A stretch of DNA of 64,000 nt from Molanna angustata (taxonomy: Eukaryota; Arthropoda; Insecta; Trichoptera; Molannidae): the NCBI GenBank assembly GCA_963576475.1, contig OY754978.1, positions 1,723,364 through 1,787,363 of the forward strand. The letters are read 5' to 3'. The translations under genes and the position numbers were made by a program. Under the pieces are notes generated by a model. The model was not told the origin of the DNA. It worked only from the letters and a program-made list of their open reading frames with translations, and did no database searches. Positions 52,201 to 60,675 of the stretch are shown piece after piece (the stretch's first letter is position 1; every line of letters starts with the position of its first letter).

Positions 52201-54968
52201 ATTACTGGTACAAATATCTCCCTGTAACACATGAAAAATTCTCCGAACTATTACACAAATGCGTAACGGAAAACCAAAACCTCCCATCTTTTTTCACTAA
52301 AGGTATCACATATCTCAAACCTAAATTAACAGACACAAAAAATCCATCTAAATGTCGTCCAATCACATGTCTACCCACAATATACAAAATTCTTACCTCA
52401 ATTATAACTACAAAAATAGATCTTTTCCTAACACAAAATAAAGTATTAACAGAAGAACAAAAAGGATGCAGAAAGCCAAGCAGAGGATGCAAAGAACAAA
52501 TCATCATCGACCGGACAATAACAAATCAGGCGATAAAGAAGAAAAGGAACATGTACTGTGCATACATAGATTACTAAAAAGCCTTTGATAGTGTCCCCCA
52601 CTCATGGTTAGTAAAAGTTCTAGAAATATACAAAATTGACATAAATCTTGTAGAATTTTTAAAACAAATAATGAACACCTGGAACACGACAATATACATA
52701 AAACTAAACAACAAAATGATAAAATCAAAACAAATAAACATTAAAACCGGAATCTTTCAAGGTGACTCCCTAAGCGCACTATGGTTTTGTATCTCCCTCA
52801 ACCAACTCTCCAAGATGCTTAACAAAAGCAAACTTGGCTACAAAATCACAACACACAACTTAAATACCAATCCAATAAAAATCAACCACCTTTTATACAT
52901 GGACGATTTAAAACTATATGGCAAAAATAATGACGAACTAAAACAACTAATTTATAAAACTGAACGCTTTAGTAATGACATAAAAATGAAATTCGGTATT
53001 GATAAATGCAACACATGCTCAATAGTAAGAGGTAAACCCAAGGAACACACGGGAAGCACCTTGAAGGATACGAATGAAATAATACGCGCAATGGACGAAG
53101 ATGAATTTTATAAATACTTGGGAATTCTCCAGAACCCAAGCATAAAAGATAAAAAGATAAAAGAAACCACCAAAAACGAATACCTTAAAAGACTAAATAT
53201 CCTCCTCAAAACACAACTAAATGGAAAAAATATGACTAAAGCAATAAACACATACGCAATACCAGTACTAACATATACATTTGGAATAATTAAATGGACC
53301 AATACGGAACTTGACGATCTCAACATTAAACTCAGAACAACATCATCAAAACATAGAATTCACCACGAACATTCAGCAATAGAAAGATTCACACTGCCAA
53401 GAGAGGAAGGAGGAAGAGGACTCATAGACATAAAAAAATCTACACTACACACAAATAAATAACTTAAGACAATACTTCTACACAAAACGAAATAGCCCAA
53501 TACATAACGAAATCATAAACATAGATCACACATACTCACCACTTACACTAAACGACAACGAACTCAATCTAGACACATGACGCAAAAATTGAAACATGGA
53601 AAAATAAAACATTACATGGAATACACCCAAGTCATCTACAACAACAACATATTGCTAAAACCCTTAGTAATAATTGGCTCAAACACTCAGACCTCTACGC
53701 AGAAACAGAAGGATTTATCATAGCTATTCAGGACAAAATAATAAAAACAAAAAACTACACGAAATATATTATAAAAGACAATACAATAACAAACGACACA
53801 TGCAGAAAGTGCAAATTACAAAAAGAAACAATAGAACACATAACAGGTGGCTGCTCAACTCTTGCACCGACGGAATATACAATAAGACACGATAACATCT
53901 GCAAACACATATATTTGGAACTAGCCCACAAACATAAACTTATCGAAACACACCCCAAGTGGTATCAATACACACCCCCAGCTGTAACAGAAAATGATAA
54001 CTACAAACTATACTGGAATAGAGACATAATCACAGACAGAACAAACCTACATAACCGACCAGACATTACATTAATCGACAAAATACATAAACACACATAT
54101 CTAATAGAAATATCGATACCAAATACAGCAAATCTACAAAAGAAACATTTAGAAAAAATAGATAAATACATACCTTTAGCAGAACAGATAAAATCATAGT
54201 GGAAACAAGAAAAAGTAACAATAGTCCCAATAATATTATCGTCTACAGGCATCATACCAAAAACTCTCCAAAAAAATATAGACATACTAAAGTTACCCCC
54301 ATACGTAATCACCAACATACAAAAAACTACAATTATCAACACATGCACAATAGTCAGAAAATTTCTACAGGTACCACTTTAAACAACTACACACAAACAC
54401 ATAGCCTCACAACTTGAGTACGCTCCGTTGTGAAGGAAATTACCGAACCATAACCGAGATCAATCTATAATAATAATAATAATAAACCGTTTATTTGTTA
54501 CCATTATTGTTACATGACATAAAAACAAAAAAAAAAATATACAATTTTGAACTACAATAGACAGCAAAAATGCTATTGCTCAGCTGCGCACTACCACAGG
54601 TATCCCTGGAGTGCTGCTGGTTTTCAGCAAAGCCTTGGGACAACACAAAACATTGAGGACAGACCACATGTCATAAGCAATAAAAAAATAATAATGTAAT
54701 AAAAAATAAAATGTATTTCTTCCTTGTTTGAGGTTGTACATATATGTATGTAAATACAAAAAATAAGCAAGTACCTAACATTGCAGATTGGTACCAACAG
54801 ATTGAGGCACTCGATAGTAGTGATGCAAGATATATCTGCCAACGTAAGATGGTCACCAGCCAACCACAACTGATCCGATAGGAAAACATCCATTATACGG
54901 TATATTTCTTCGACCGCTTCAATATCTTCGGATGATGCTTGGTGACAACCCTTCAGGCAGATCCTTTT
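46137..54968 (-). CDS. Glutathione S-transferase, epsilon/delta-like (GST-2), last two exons
   Basis: A partial cytosolic GST: exon 54775-54968 and terminal exon 46137-46269, together the C-terminal helical domain (about 107 residues). The penultimate exon shows DIEAVEEIYRIMDVFL, then LAGDHLTLADISCITTI, the conserved Asp-containing helix 6 capping motif, and it has the same length and phases as GST-1 exon 4. The terminal exon starts with the split Arg and YPRLMLWVDN as in GST-1 (FPKLTDWVQR), then ends with a Lys-rich tail and TAA at 46137-46139. No frame defect is seen. The N-terminal, glutathione-binding exons are not found up to 64000 and probably lie beyond the window. The substrate pocket differs strongly from GST-1. 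Confidence 0.85.
46315..48130 (+). mobile_element. RTE-clade element, 5'-truncated, with nested insertion
   Basis: Starts in the linker before the RT (AQRKVWKMLKNQRKPI), then RKAPGIDNISNELIKY, ENYRGISLL, QQGFRRNRST and FVDLTKAFDR, with a deletion/frame change near 46980. QGDSLSPFLFN follows, then a nested insertion at 47178-47340, then ICYADDAVIIAE (catalytic), and the C-terminal RTITGKTLRDRVRN-type region to RPPKRWKDSW. It ends in a gaagaagaagaagaa tail. It is antisense to GST-2 and starts only about 45 bp upstream of the GST-2 terminal exon acceptor. Confidence 0.85.
47166..47340 (+). mobile_element. Small poly(A)-tailed insertion inside the RTE
   Basis: aatcatagaaga at 47166-47177 is repeated at 47329-47340. 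Between them lie 151 bp ending in aataaaataaaaaaaataaaa. Removing the insert and one repeat restores continuity of the RT frame from IIEE to VAGLGLGY. It is probably a severely truncated LINE or a SINE moved by LINE machinery. Confidence 0.85.
48131..48534. other. GST-2 intron spacer
   Basis: AT-rich DNA with repeated attaccattaaattcattac phrases, no gene seen. Confidence 0.4.
48535..50048 (-). mobile_element. CR1-like non-LTR element, 5'-truncated
   Basis: A long intact frame (about 394 codons, 48867-50051) covers the RT from just after the first catalytic Asp region (HTVDHNILFSKL) through PQGSVLGPILFN, HAYADDRILF, KLKLNPTKTEF, VKFLGIHID, SRVDYCNAIL and the C-terminal FGVSGPKSWNNLP. A 3' UTR of about 330 bp ends in a (TTA)n tail at 48535-48553. 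A fragment of the same 3' UTR is at 22237. The frame is open, so this copy is fairly young, although it lacks the endonuclease. Confidence 0.88.
48867..50051 (-). CDS. CR1-like reverse transcriptase (partial ORF)
   Basis: RT palm and thumb with YADD catalytic motif and the LNPTKTEF and GPKSWNNLP blocks typical of CR1/L2-group RTs. The first residues (before HTVDHN) come from flanking DNA, so the start codon is fortuitous. The 5' half of the natural protein (endonuclease and RT fingers) is missing. Confidence 0.85.
   Translation of the reverse strand: MIFRFQSFVDVQTQFCHTVDHNILFSKLRHEFGLGNDCIAWLSSYLVDRKYKVVFKDSTTNNITSLYGVPQGSVLGPILFNLYTNQLENLVQNLGFNTHAYADDRILFKSCSPEFKYHLTHEVSTCINQISTWMCKNKLKLNPTKTEFLWLASPRRQQYINNDPIVIQNVEITPSNCVKFLGIHIDSALSMDKHISSIVRQSCYFLRQLRPIRRCLSTNAAKVLINSLIVSRVDYCNAILAHLPQYQIHRIQLILNAAARYIYQIDRFSHISPTLHKLHWLKSPERIEFKTCLLVFKALNSMAPEYISELCVPFSPNNKQSTLRSMTQSNKKLVETNLTNKPKYLYRSFGVSGPKSWNNLPMDIRCAENINEFKKKLKTHLFRKSYPDCPSSVQ
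50049..50371. other. GST-2 intron spacer
   Basis: No coding signal or recognised repeat. Confidence 0.4.
50372..50600 (-). pseudogene. RTE 3'-end fragment
   Basis: The minus strand reads KGWHDQMNDILKEGNRRSLK, then RACMRGCMYV and a tail with ggtatgtatgtat. This matches the end of the 55.5-60.3 kb RTE (KGWHDHVNEILKDGNVRSVS, RTCMRRCMNV). It is a heavily 5'-truncated copy. Confidence 0.75.
50715..52577 (+). CDS. Dong/R4-like ORF, N-terminal and RT fingers
   Basis: A 620-codon ORF. Residues 1-75 are low complexity; residues about 75-160 (MKWTDDMNINLMRCYY, then ELSHITEQRLADQKR) resemble a Myb/SANT-like DNA-binding domain of this clade. A long Asn/Thr-rich linker follows. From about residue 430 the RT begins: NWKTPGIDNIQNYWYK, KCRPITCLPTIYKI and EEQKGCRKPSRGCKEQ, ending at CAYIDY then TAA. 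The TAA stands where a Lys codon of the KKAFDS motif is expected, so a single substitution split the ORF. Codon use is extremely A-rich. Confidence 0.82.
   Translation: MDHTKNTSLGQTTLPGERQGTSGVSAGRSSMRAANDMLSNRRTHAGTLEETTAETQHTRPAESALSASQPTTTKAGKPRQRMKWTDDMNINLMRCYYTITQGDTQIIGYRQELHTQFTTIYPELSHITEQRLADQKRVIINNKRIQLSILDQIKQDAIRMSNQNRISTLTQDITNTQINHNNPQEISIILQQNNTEQPNINITNESTNMNNNTTISPNNNDETNGGTEQNPDTKTQITNTPEHTIEIYKDSDPTTRPHLPKLKINKQTINMINIINTILHNMINTETTLEKLHLLVYCSVYTIITLNKQNINNKTENSHRTHRSTIPAWQHRIQIKINSLRNEIGKVTQKIKDNLKNPRKLREIETIKDKYNEHNLTILLDTLTQSHRLKRYKKCYDRKTHNLNFLTSQKSFYNNLKNNNIEITDAPKLNEIESYWENIWYENKKHNENATWITEEENDNNQFQNMATIQINITDFKTAIKKTHNWKTPGIDNIQNYWYKYLPVTHEKFSELLHKCVTENQNLPSFFTKGITYLKPKLTDTKNPSKCRPITCLPTIYKILTSIITTKIDLFLTQNKVLTEEQKGCRKPSRGCKEQIIIDRTITNQAIKKKRNMYCAYIDY
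52578..53462 (+). pseudogene. Dong/R4-like RT, palm and thumb
   Basis: The same frame as the preceding ORF continues after the stop: KAFDSVPHSWLVKVL, GIFQGDSLSALWFCISLNQL, LYMDDLKLYGKN (catalytic YMDD), NACTC-like Cys pair in KCNTCS, and YAIPVLTYTFGIIKW. It ends at a frame change near 53440-53460. The first ATG is at 52671. Confidence 0.82.
53463..54417 (+). pseudogene. Dong/R4-like C-terminal knuckle and nuclease
   Basis: Pieces in more than one frame. NTITNDTCRKC with a following H and C gives the CCHC finger. HPKWYQYTPP, NRPDITLIDK and TYLIEISIPNTANL give the PD-(D/E)-x-K-like nuclease. An in-frame TAG at 54197-54199 (after EQIKS) is followed by more coding-like sequence to about 54380. 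Confidence 0.75.
54485..54774. other. GST-2 intron next to the penultimate exon
   Basis: No other gene seen. The longer minus-strand open frames starting near 54893 are the GST-2 exon reading through its donor site into this intron. Confidence 0.5.
54775..54968 (-). CDS. GST-2 penultimate exon
   Basis: A 194-bp exon with acceptor tatatttcag and donor gtactt, entering in phase 0 and leaving in phase 2. It encodes helices 4-6 with LAGDHLTLADIS. Identity of length and phase with 17804-17997 marks it as paralogous. Confidence 0.88.
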
Positions 54969-55465
54969 CTGAAATATACAATATTAAAACCTTTTTGATA
55001 CTGGCCATTAATGATCAAAACATTGGCTTGTTATTTAAAATGGAATGACAGCTGGCTATCCACGTCACAGGAATGAAGTTAACGCAAAACAAGTCAACAG
55101 GCCTATAAAAAATATGTTTTCATTTTACATATTTTTTTTTACTCTTGTTTACTCTTCTTTTAAAACATGTGAAAATATGAAAATTACAGCTGAATAAAGA
55201 TACTCAACTGTGTAAAATAACAGTCCCAGAACAGGCTTTTGCCTAGTGGGGCGTTATTAGTCAGTTTAAATATATTGTATTTGTTTTGTGAAATAATAAT
55301 AAAACTAAGTTTAGTTTGTCGATCGACAATTCTTGATAGAACTCCATTGTACGTTGATATGTTATAAAAAATATAAAAAAATACTTGGTAATTGTTCTAT
55401 TGTGTTTATTTGATTATTGACGCGTTTCGTGCAAAGCACATCGTAAAAGTAAAATAAATAAAACC
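54969..55465. other. GST-2 intron upstream of the penultimate exon
   Basis: Bases 55205-55310 (acaggcttttgcctagtggg, with an A/T-rich end) resemble the 3' UTR of the jockey-like element ending at 43527, so they are probably a short 3' fragment. No gene seen. Confidence 0.5.
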
Positions 55466-55491
55466 TCCTGGACTCCTCCGGGAAAACATCG

Positions 55492-57593
55492 ATGAAGCCC
55501 GCCACTCGTCATGTTACGGTCCAGGGGGTAGGCGAAAAGAGGAGAACCGAGTGTAGAGTGGGAGTCTGGAATATCAGAGGAGGGATGGACAGAAAGATGA
55601 ATGAATTGTGTGATATAATGAAAGGAAAAGAAATTGACATATTGTGTGTAAGTGAGACAAAAAAGAAAGATAGAGGAATGAACGTTAGGAATGATGGAAC
55701 GATAGAGCTTTGGTCAGGAGTGAAGAGAGACGAATTTGCATGCAAAGGGCTCGGTGTGATTCTAGCGAAACGTATGGGGAAATGAATGAAAGAGTACAAA
55801 CTTGAAAGTTCTAGACTGATGTGGGTAAGGCTGAAGATCGGAATTACAAGCGTTTTCCTAATAGTAGGATATGCGCCTGGAAACTCCGACAGTGAAAGTG
55901 AAAAGGATGACTTTTGGAACAGTGTGACCGAAATAATAAATGAGAAAAAAGATAATGAAAGAGTGATTCTGGCTGGAGATCTAAATGGATGGGTTGGAGT
56001 CCGTAGGAAAGATTATGAATCTGTCCTTGGACCCCACGGTGATAGCAGAGTGAATGACAATGGTAAGAGATTACTGGAAGTGTGCACGGAAGGGAATTTA
56101 TTTGTGGCGAATTCAGTATTCAGCCACAAAAGAGTTCACCAGTATACAATGGAAAGGGGGAATGAAAGGTCGATAATAGACTATGTATGTGTTGACGCCG
56201 CACTAAGGAAAGCGACAGTGGACACTAGAGTGTACAGGGGCGCGGAGCTGGAGTCAGATCACTACTTGGTGATATCAAGAATTGTTCTGTTTACTGGCTG
56301 GCGCTCTAAAACCCACCGAAGTGAACCACCGAAGCGAACCAAAGTAGAAAGGCTGCAAGATGAGAGTGTAAGAAAACAATACACGAAAGATACGGAAAGT
56401 GAACTTCTTAGAGCAATACACAGGAGTGAAAATATCGAAGAAGCATGGACGGCACTGAAAGAGACCGTATGTAAGACAGCGAAAAAGGTATGTGGTATTG
56501 CTAAAAGAGGTGGAATGAAAGGCGATGCATGGTGGAATGAGAGAGTTAAGATAGTTGTGGGTGAAAAGAAGAAAGCATGGATGGCATTAATAGCCGCGAA
56601 AGGATCGAATAATGAAGATAGAGCAAAAGAGAATTATAAAGTGTGCAAGAAGGTAGTCAAAGACACAGTAAAAAGGGAAAAAGAAGGTATAAAAGATAAA
56701 GAAAGCCTGAAAATAGCCAACGACTTTCCTGGAAACATGAAAATGTTCTGGAAAGGCGTAGCGAAAAGAAAAAATGGAACTGTGAAAGCTTCGAAAGGAA
56801 TAAATGATAAAGATGGAAAAATAATTATGGACGAAGACGGCGTGAAAGAACGATGGAAGGAATATTTCAAGGAACTGTATGATAGCGGAGTAAGTGGGGA
56901 CGTGAGTCAGAGAACATGGCAAGTAAGCGAAAGTGATAAGGATGAAATAACGCAAGAAGAAGTGTTTGAAGCAGTAAAACACGCAAAAGCGGGGAAAGCT
57001 GCCGGATATGACAGTGTATCAGCTGAACTTATAAAATATGGCGGCGAACAGACGTTGGAGTGGTGTCTCTCTCTTTTCAACAAATGTTGGGAAGGACACA
57101 CTCCCTCAGACTGGAGAAATGCAGTCGTGGTACCTTTGTATAAAGGTAAAGGATCGAACCTCGACTGCAAAAACTATAGAGCCATAAGTTTATTAAGCGC
57201 AGTTGGTAAGATGTATGCAAGGATCCTGGATCAAAGTGTGCGAAAGATTACAGAAAGCAAGATATGGGATGTCCAAGGTGCGTTTGTGGGCGGCAGAGGA
57301 TGTATAGACCAAATTTTTTCTCTGCGCACGGTCACAGAAAAGGTTCTGGATAAAAATCAGAAAATTTTCTGTGCCTTCATAGACCTAGAAAAGGCGTATG
57401 ATAAAGTTGTTAGAGAAAAATTATGGGATATACTAGCAGTGTATGGAGTGAAGAGCAAACTAATACGCGCAATCGCGTCATTATATGAGAACAGCGAAGC
57501 ATGTGTTCGTGTCAACGACACAGTGACAACGTGGTTCTCTATAAATAATGGCGTTAGACAAGGGTGCGTGCTATCTCCATGGCTCTTTAACTT
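55492..57593 (+). pseudogene. RTE endonuclease and RT (5' part)
   Basis: An AP-endonuclease (GVWNIRGGMDRKMNEL, ILCVSETKK, ILAGDLNGWVG, ERSIIDYVCVD and the SDHYLV end) is followed by a basic linker and RT (HAKAGKAAGYDSVSAELIKY, KNYRAISLLSAVGKM, FIDLEKAYDKV, NNGVRQGCVLSPWLFN). An in-frame TGA lies at 55783-55785, between the ILAKRMGK and MKEYKLES segments. The RT is cut off by the GC-rich insert just before the YADD block. Confidence 0.87.
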
Positions 57594-58110
57594 TGGGCCT
57601 AGGTTGCGGCTCTAAGGGCCTAGGCAGTAAAGGCGGGGGTGGGCGGCCGACGCTGTTGTGCCCTCGTCAATTCTGTACTTAGAGAAGAGCAGGACGAACG
57701 CCTTTAGTCTCGCTCGGCAGTGACTCGTCAACTGTGGCGAATGTTGTTGTGTGGTTCGGGCACACCGCCGGCGCAGACGTCGGGTCAGACATCCTGTGTT
57801 GACATCTAGACGTCAAATCTGACAGGTGATGATTGCGTCGGATGCCCCCGGTGTTAGCCCGCGGAACCTTCGGACGCCAACAAGAGGACCGAGGGGTCGG
57901 GGTACAAGCCCCTCCGACTTGAAACGGAGTGTTCTTAGCGGCCGATTTCGAGACCAATCGGAGGCCCTGACGTGTGTGGTTGGATTCTCGGGGGCAGTTG
58001 TTGAACCCGATGGATGGTGGATATTTGTGTTTGTCCGATGTTGCGGCTGCGTCCGGTGGTGAACAGGGCCAATGGGCTCTATAGCGTCGCCGGCGTGGAA
58101 GTGGATCGCG
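57594..58110. mobile_element. GC-rich insertion of unknown type inside the RTE
   Basis: About 520 bp, visibly GC-rich in an AT-rich region. It is flanked by ggctctttaactt at 57581-57593 and 58120-58132; the match extends leftward through atctcc in both copies, giving an imperfect duplication of about 21 bp. Near its left edge gggcctagg is repeated. The short frames inside show no family that I recognise. It could be a 5' region of another retroelement or a captured host segment. Confidence 0.7.
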
Positions 58111-58132
58111 ATCTCCCTCGGCTCTTTAACTT

Positions 58133-58430
58133 GTACATTGATTTCTGCATAAGAGCCCTTAAGGATGAAAGCAAGGGTCTGAAATTGAGTACCGTAATGG
58201 TGCGAGATTTGATGTATGCAGACGATAAAGTTCTATTAGCAGAAAGTATGGAAGAGTTACAGTATCTTGTAAGTATGGTATATGAAGGATGTATAGAGAA
58301 CGGACTTAGGATGAATGCCAGCAAATCAAAGATAATGGTCTTTGAAAAGAGTGAAAGCAGAACAGCGTGTAAAATAAGAGTAGAGAACGAATGGCTCGAG
58401 CAAGTCGATGAATATACAAAAATATATAAT
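58133..58430 (+). pseudogene. RTE reverse transcriptase, YADD segment
   Basis: Resumes the RT exactly after the insert: LYIDFCIRALKDESKGL, VRDLMYADDKVLLAES (catalytic Asp pair), GLRMNASKSKIMVFEK and EWLEQVDEY, then interrupted again by the second insertion. Confidence 0.85.
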
Positions 58431-59665
58431 ATAAATATATAATAAAAATATATAATAAAAATATAAATAGCTCTATACAAAAATAAATAGTGTTCAAGAC
58501 TGCCGTAAATTTCAACAGGATCTAGAGCATCTTCAAACATACTGTAAAATAAATTCTCTTAACTTAAATCCACAAAAATGTCAAATTATCACGTTTACAA
58601 AAAAAAAGAATAAAATCTTCTTTTCCTATAAACTTAATAATTCCCCTATACCTAGAAAAGAATCGGTGAAAGACCTAGGAATTATTATGGATAGTAAACT
58701 GTCATTTGACGATCACATGAATAATATAAGTAAAAAAGCCAATAAAATGTTGGGCTTCATCATCAGGAACTGTAAACCTTTTTCAAATATTGAATGCCTC
58801 AAAATTCTATATACATCTATGGTAAGAAGTCATCTGGAGTACGGATCGCAAATTTGGAACCCGATGTATCTTAAGTACATAAATAGACTGGATAGTGTAC
58901 AAAAACGCTTCCTCAAACACCTCATCTATAAATCTGGCTGTCGGGAACTAATGGGCCCGCATAATCATATAAATAACGTGTACTTAGCTGAATCAAAATT
59001 TAATTTACCATCACTATCATCTAGACGAATAACTGCAGACTCACTATTTTTGTTTAAACTATTTCATAACATCATTGATTGTCCAAATTTATTAGATAAT
59101 ATCTCACTTCACATTCCAAACCGCAATGTCAGATCAAAACCTACTTTTTCTATTTCACACTCTAAAACTAATCTTAGGAAAAATTTCTTTACTAACCGGG
59201 CCACCTCCAATTTTAACAACCTGCTCAATAACATTGACTTTTTTCATACTCAATCTCTACACTCGTTCAAAATTGCGATAAAGCGCCAACTTTGCACTGA
59301 TAACATAACTCAAAATTCCACTCTCTAGTATATGCATGAATGTATTATGTATGTGTCACCATAATGGTTGCAACACCTTCTTCGTTGATCCTTAAGTGAG
59401 TTATGATTATGATTATGATTCTAGAATACATACAATCCTCTCTGTACTATTCCCTGTATGTTTCAGGTGTGTTCCTATAATTTTGTTTTTTTCTCATTTT
59501 TCGTAAATTGTATGTTAAGCTTTTAAAATTATTTGATATGATGTCCTATTATTATGTACTGTAGTCTACATTTACTTGTTTTTTTTTTCTCATTGTATTT
59601 AATATCATTATGCTCTACTGTACTGTTGGATATCCAAAATAAATAAAATAAAAAAAATAAATAAA
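58431..59665 (+). mobile_element. Jockey/CR1-like insertion nested in the RTE
   Basis: A 5'-truncated LINE: a decayed start, then an intact stretch (58666-59328) with SVKDLGIIMDSKLSFDDHM, TSMVRSHLEYGSQIWNP and DSVQKRFLKHLIY, and a C-terminus PNRNVRSKPTF. A 3' UTR and a poly-A-like tail (aaataaataaaaaaa) end at about 59665. The host RTE frame breaks at EQVDEY and resumes at YLGSIF. Both edges carry aaaaatat, the likely target duplication. Confidence 0.83.
58666..59328 (+). CDS. Jockey/CR1-like RT C-terminal ORF (partial)
   Basis: A 220-codon open stretch for the thumb and C-terminal region of a non-LTR RT. No catalytic residues are included, so it is a remnant despite being open. It is related in sequence order to the fragment at 21635-21935. 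Confidence 0.75.
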   Translation: MKDLGIIMDSKLSFDDHMNNISKKANKMLGFIIRNCKPFSNIECLKILYTSMVRSHLEYGSQIWNPMYLKYINRLDSVQKRFLKHLIYKSGCRELMGPHNHINNVYLAESKFNLPSLSSRRITADSLFLFKLFHNIIDCPNLLDNISLHIPNRNVRSKPTFSISHSKTNLRKNFFTNRATSNFNNLLNNIDFFHTQSLHSFKIAIKRQLCTDNITQNSTL

Positions 59666-60302
59666 AAAATATGTATACTTGGGAAGCATATTTCAACGGA
59701 ACGGACGACTCGATAAAGAGATCGAAAGAAGAGTTATGGCAGGAAAGAGAGTGAATGGAGCACTAAGACCAATTATGAATGATCGCAACATATCAAAGGA
59801 TGCCAAAGTTGCCATTCATAACGCCATCGTAGTGCCAACCTTGACGTATGCAAGTGAAACCTGGACATGGTAGAAGACGCATGAAAGTAGAATAAATGCA
59901 GTTGAAATGAGATCGTTAAGAAGGATTTGTAATAGAACGATGTATGACCGGGTAAGAAATGAGGACATAAGGAAAGAATGTAAGATGAAGAAAGATGTCA
60001 TTACTAGAATGAAAGTGAACACATTGAGATGGTTTGGTCACATGGGGAGAATGAATGAGGAGCGCCTGACGAAGAAAATATACAGAGCGGAAAGGAATGG
60101 AATGAGAGGTCGGGGACGCCCAAGAAAGGGATGGCACGACCATGTGAACGAAATTTTGAAAGACGGAAATGTTAGAAGTGTGAGCAATAGACGAACATGT
60201 ATGAGACGATGCATGAATGTGGACGAGGCGAGAGATGCATGCCAGGATAGAAAGATGTGGCGTTCAGTTCTCTCTGCCTACCCCACAAGGGACATGGCGT
60301 GA
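59666..60302 (+). pseudogene. RTE reverse transcriptase, C-terminal end
   Basis: YLGSIFQRNGRLDKEIERRV, AIVVPTLTYASETWTW, then a TAG, MRSLRRICNRTMYDRVRN, TLRWFGHMGRMNEERL and GRGRPRKGWHDHVNEIL to a TGA at 60300-60302. This completes the element started at 55466; a gtatgtatgtatgta tail follows. Confidence 0.85.
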
Positions 60303-60330
60303 TGGTATGTATGTATGTATAATTATAATA

Positions 60331-60675
60331 AAAGAGAAAATAAGAAAAAATTTGCACATTATTTTATTATATAAATAATAATTGTAGCTTGTTATGATAT
60401 TTAAAAAAAAACACAAATTACTTTGTTATAACAACGTTTTGAGTTATATATTCGACCGGTTTCGAAGCGTATCGCTTCCTCGTCAGGATGATAACAACTA
60501 ACTCTCTACGATTGTGTATTACTGTCGGTGGCGCTGTTAGTGAGAGGTGCGAGTAGAGGGGGTGAAAGAATATGACAATATAGTTCAAAACTTTCTTAAT
60601 AATGAAACTTATCAATTGTACCAATGGATCCTACAGAAAACTTTCAAGAAAAAACAAAAAGTACAATTAGACAGT
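60331..60675. other. Spacer between RTE and BEL elements
   Basis: No gene. Bases 60455-60490 (gaccggtttcgaagcgtatc, then gcttcctcgtcag) resemble the phrase at 31575-31600 and may belong to an unclassified repeat. Confidence 0.4.

Larger units (their letters stand above)
50605..54484 (+). mobile_element. Dong/R4-like non-LTR element with restriction-like endonuclease
   Basis: A nearly full-length element of a clade that uses a C-terminal restriction-like nuclease and not an AP endonuclease. A short 5' leader, a 620-codon ORF, an in-frame TAA at 52574-52576, continued RT to 53462, then frame changes, a CCHC knuckle (C-x2-C-x8-H-x4-C near 53800), the nuclease region near 54010-54195 (RPDITLID, then YLIEISIP) and a (TAA)n tail. 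Dong-type elements are known to target TAA repeats. It lies antisense in the GST-2 intron. Confidence 0.82.
55466..60330 (+). mobile_element. RTE-clade element, near full length, with two nested insertions
   Basis: Order: AP-endonuclease, RT, C-terminal region and a tgtatgtatgtat-type tail. It is broken by one in-frame TGA (55783-55785), a GC-rich insertion (about 57594-58110), a jockey-like insertion (about 58430-59665) and an in-frame TAG at about 59871-59873. It is the most complete representative of the family whose 3' scraps lie at 27385 and 50372. Confidence 0.85.

Noticed and set aside
54624..54893. Separate small protein MDVFLSDQLWLAG...
   Set aside because: It is the GST-2 penultimate exon read from an internal Met through the donor site into the intron.
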